Assembly: GCA_049706655.1 (NCBI GenBank)
Contig: JBNAKM010000001.1
Span: forward strand, 372,001 to 436,000
Origin: Methanobacterium_D sp049706655
GTDB taxonomy: Archaea > Methanobacteriota > Methanobacteria > Methanobacteriales > Methanobacteriaceae
Direction of reading: 5' to 3'
Length of the DNA stretch: 64,000 nt
Shown here: positions 63,327 through 64,000 of the stretch, piece by piece
How the letters are laid out: every line of letters begins with the position of its first letter
How positions within the stretch are numbered: the stretch's first letter is position 1
Program-made: the position numbers and the translations under genes
Notes under the pieces: generated by a model
The model's database searches: none
The model's input: only the letters and a program-made list of their open reading frames with translations
Told to the model about the DNA's origin: nothing

Positions 63327-64000
63327 ATGGTAACATATTCAGAATCAGGTGTTGATATTAACTTGGAGGAGGCAACAGTTTCTGCTCTGGTTAGTGAAAT
63401 TAAAAATACGCTTTCATTTAGAGATGTGATGACAGAAAGCGGACATTTTGCGGCTCTTGTAAAATTAGGAAATAAAGCAATCGCTATGAGTACAGATGGC
63501 GTTGGAAGTAAAATACTGGTTGCAAAAATGATGAATAAATATGATACAGTTGGAATTGACTGTATCGCAATGGTTGTTAATGATATTCTTTGTGTTGGAG
63601 CAGAACCAATAGCAATGGTTGATTACCTTGCAGTTGAAAAGGCAGATCCAGAAATTGCATCCCAGATTGGTAAGGGATTGGCTAAAGGGGCGGAAATGTC
63701 TAAAATTGCCATGATTGGTGGGGAAACAGCATCTTTGCCTGAAATAATTAAAGATTTTGACCTTGCAGGAACTGGAATTGGAATTGTTGATGCAGATAAA
63801 GTAATAAGTGGGGAAAAAATCAGCGACGGTGATGTTTTAATAGGAATACAAAGTGAGGGGATCCATAGTAACGGATTAAGCCTTGCAAGAAAAGTATTTT
63901 TTGATAAATTAGGTCTAAATATTGATGATCCTCTTCCTGATAACCCCGATACAACTGTTGGTGAAGAACTCTTAAGACCAACTGCAATTTATGTAGAAAC
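63327..64000 (+). CDS. purM: Phosphoribosylaminoimidazole synthetase PurM, partial (3' end outside window)
   Basis: About 224 residues before the window ends: VTYSESGVDINLEEATVSAL, MSTDGVGSKILVAKMMNKYD, DCIAMVVNDILCVGAEPIAM, GGETASLPEIIKDFDLAGTG, and IGIQSEGIHSNGLSLARK. These are the PurM motifs for ATP and FGAM binding. It converts FGAM to AIR in purine synthesis. GGTGA precedes the ATG. Confidence 0.97.
   Translation, partial: MVTYSESGVDINLEEATVSALVSEIKNTLSFRDVMTESGHFAALVKLGNKAIAMSTDGVGSKILVAKMMNKYDTVGIDCIAMVVNDILCVGAEPIAMVDYLAVEKADPEIASQIGKGLAKGAEMSKIAMIGGETASLPEIIKDFDLAGTGIGIVDADKVISGEKISDGDVLIGIQSEGIHSNGLSLARKVFFDKLGLNIDDPLPDNPDTTVGEELLRPTAIYVE

Overview
The window comes from an AT-rich methanogenic archaeon, most likely a mesophilic member of the Methanobacteriales (Methanobacterium or a close relative). 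The evidence is a family B DNA polymerase large subunit that stops just after motif C (the split PolB arrangement of this order), an archaeal proteasome beta subunit, aCPSF1, Taw2, HypF, LarB, an F420-type LLM oxidoreductase, DUF2769 proteins and an archaeal tRNA-Gln with an A1:U72 pair. Promoters have archaeal TATA boxes (TTTATATA) and many genes have GGTGA or GGAGG ribosome binding sites.

Layout. 0-3.8 kb: partial EamA transporter, DUF2769 protein, F420-type oxidoreductase, VTT membrane protein, orphan HsdS. 3.8-8.4 kb: grpE-dnaK-dnaJ on the minus strand with a divergent ArsR-type regulator. 8.4-17.5 kb: hypF, larB, nitroreductase, Fe-S protein, GNAT, methyltransferase, squalene-cyclase-like repeat protein, polB1 and a second DUF2769 gene. 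17.5-25.8 kb: PadR, DUF1700 and winged-helix genes followed by three MacB-like permease/ATPase pairs, the first and third being duplicates. 25.8-33.1 kb: GNAT, two related orphan histidine kinases, an Fe-S aldo/keto reductase and two unknown proteins. 33.2-36.6 kb: nitroreductase, flavodoxin, ArsR with a palindromic operator, MFS exporter and a small gene. 37-48.9 kb: zinc-ribbon membrane protein, LysE, AbiV-like HEPN protein, rhodanese, TrmB, YhgE/Pip protein behind a two-operator promoter, hydrolase, DJ-1, PadR/DUF2812, flavodoxin, DUF1801, VOC and a CPBP-like membrane protein.

49-56.6 kb is a patchwork of small accessory genes containing three disrupted reading frames: a GNAT relic, a frameshifted DUF3788 gene, and a pyruvate-kinase-C-like gene broken in an A9 tract. 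It also holds tRNA-Gln(CTG), methyltransferases, a RibD-like reductase, a PEP mutase/isocitrate lyase-type enzyme and a transglutaminase. 56.7-64 kb returns to core genes: DUF429, nitroreductase, taw2, psmB, aCPSF1, a helical repeat protein and partial purM.

I did not find a clearly new multi-gene defence or metabolic system. The best leads are the paired 22-24 bp operators flanking the TATA box of the YhgE/Pip gene, the PadR/HAAS-linked triple MacB locus, the AbiV-like HEPN gene, the orphan HsdS, the PAS kinase whose first PAS domain lies upstream of any canonical start, and the strong hairpins between dnaK and dnaJ and at 23.7 kb. No CRISPR array, insertion sequence, rRNA or replication origin was recognised.
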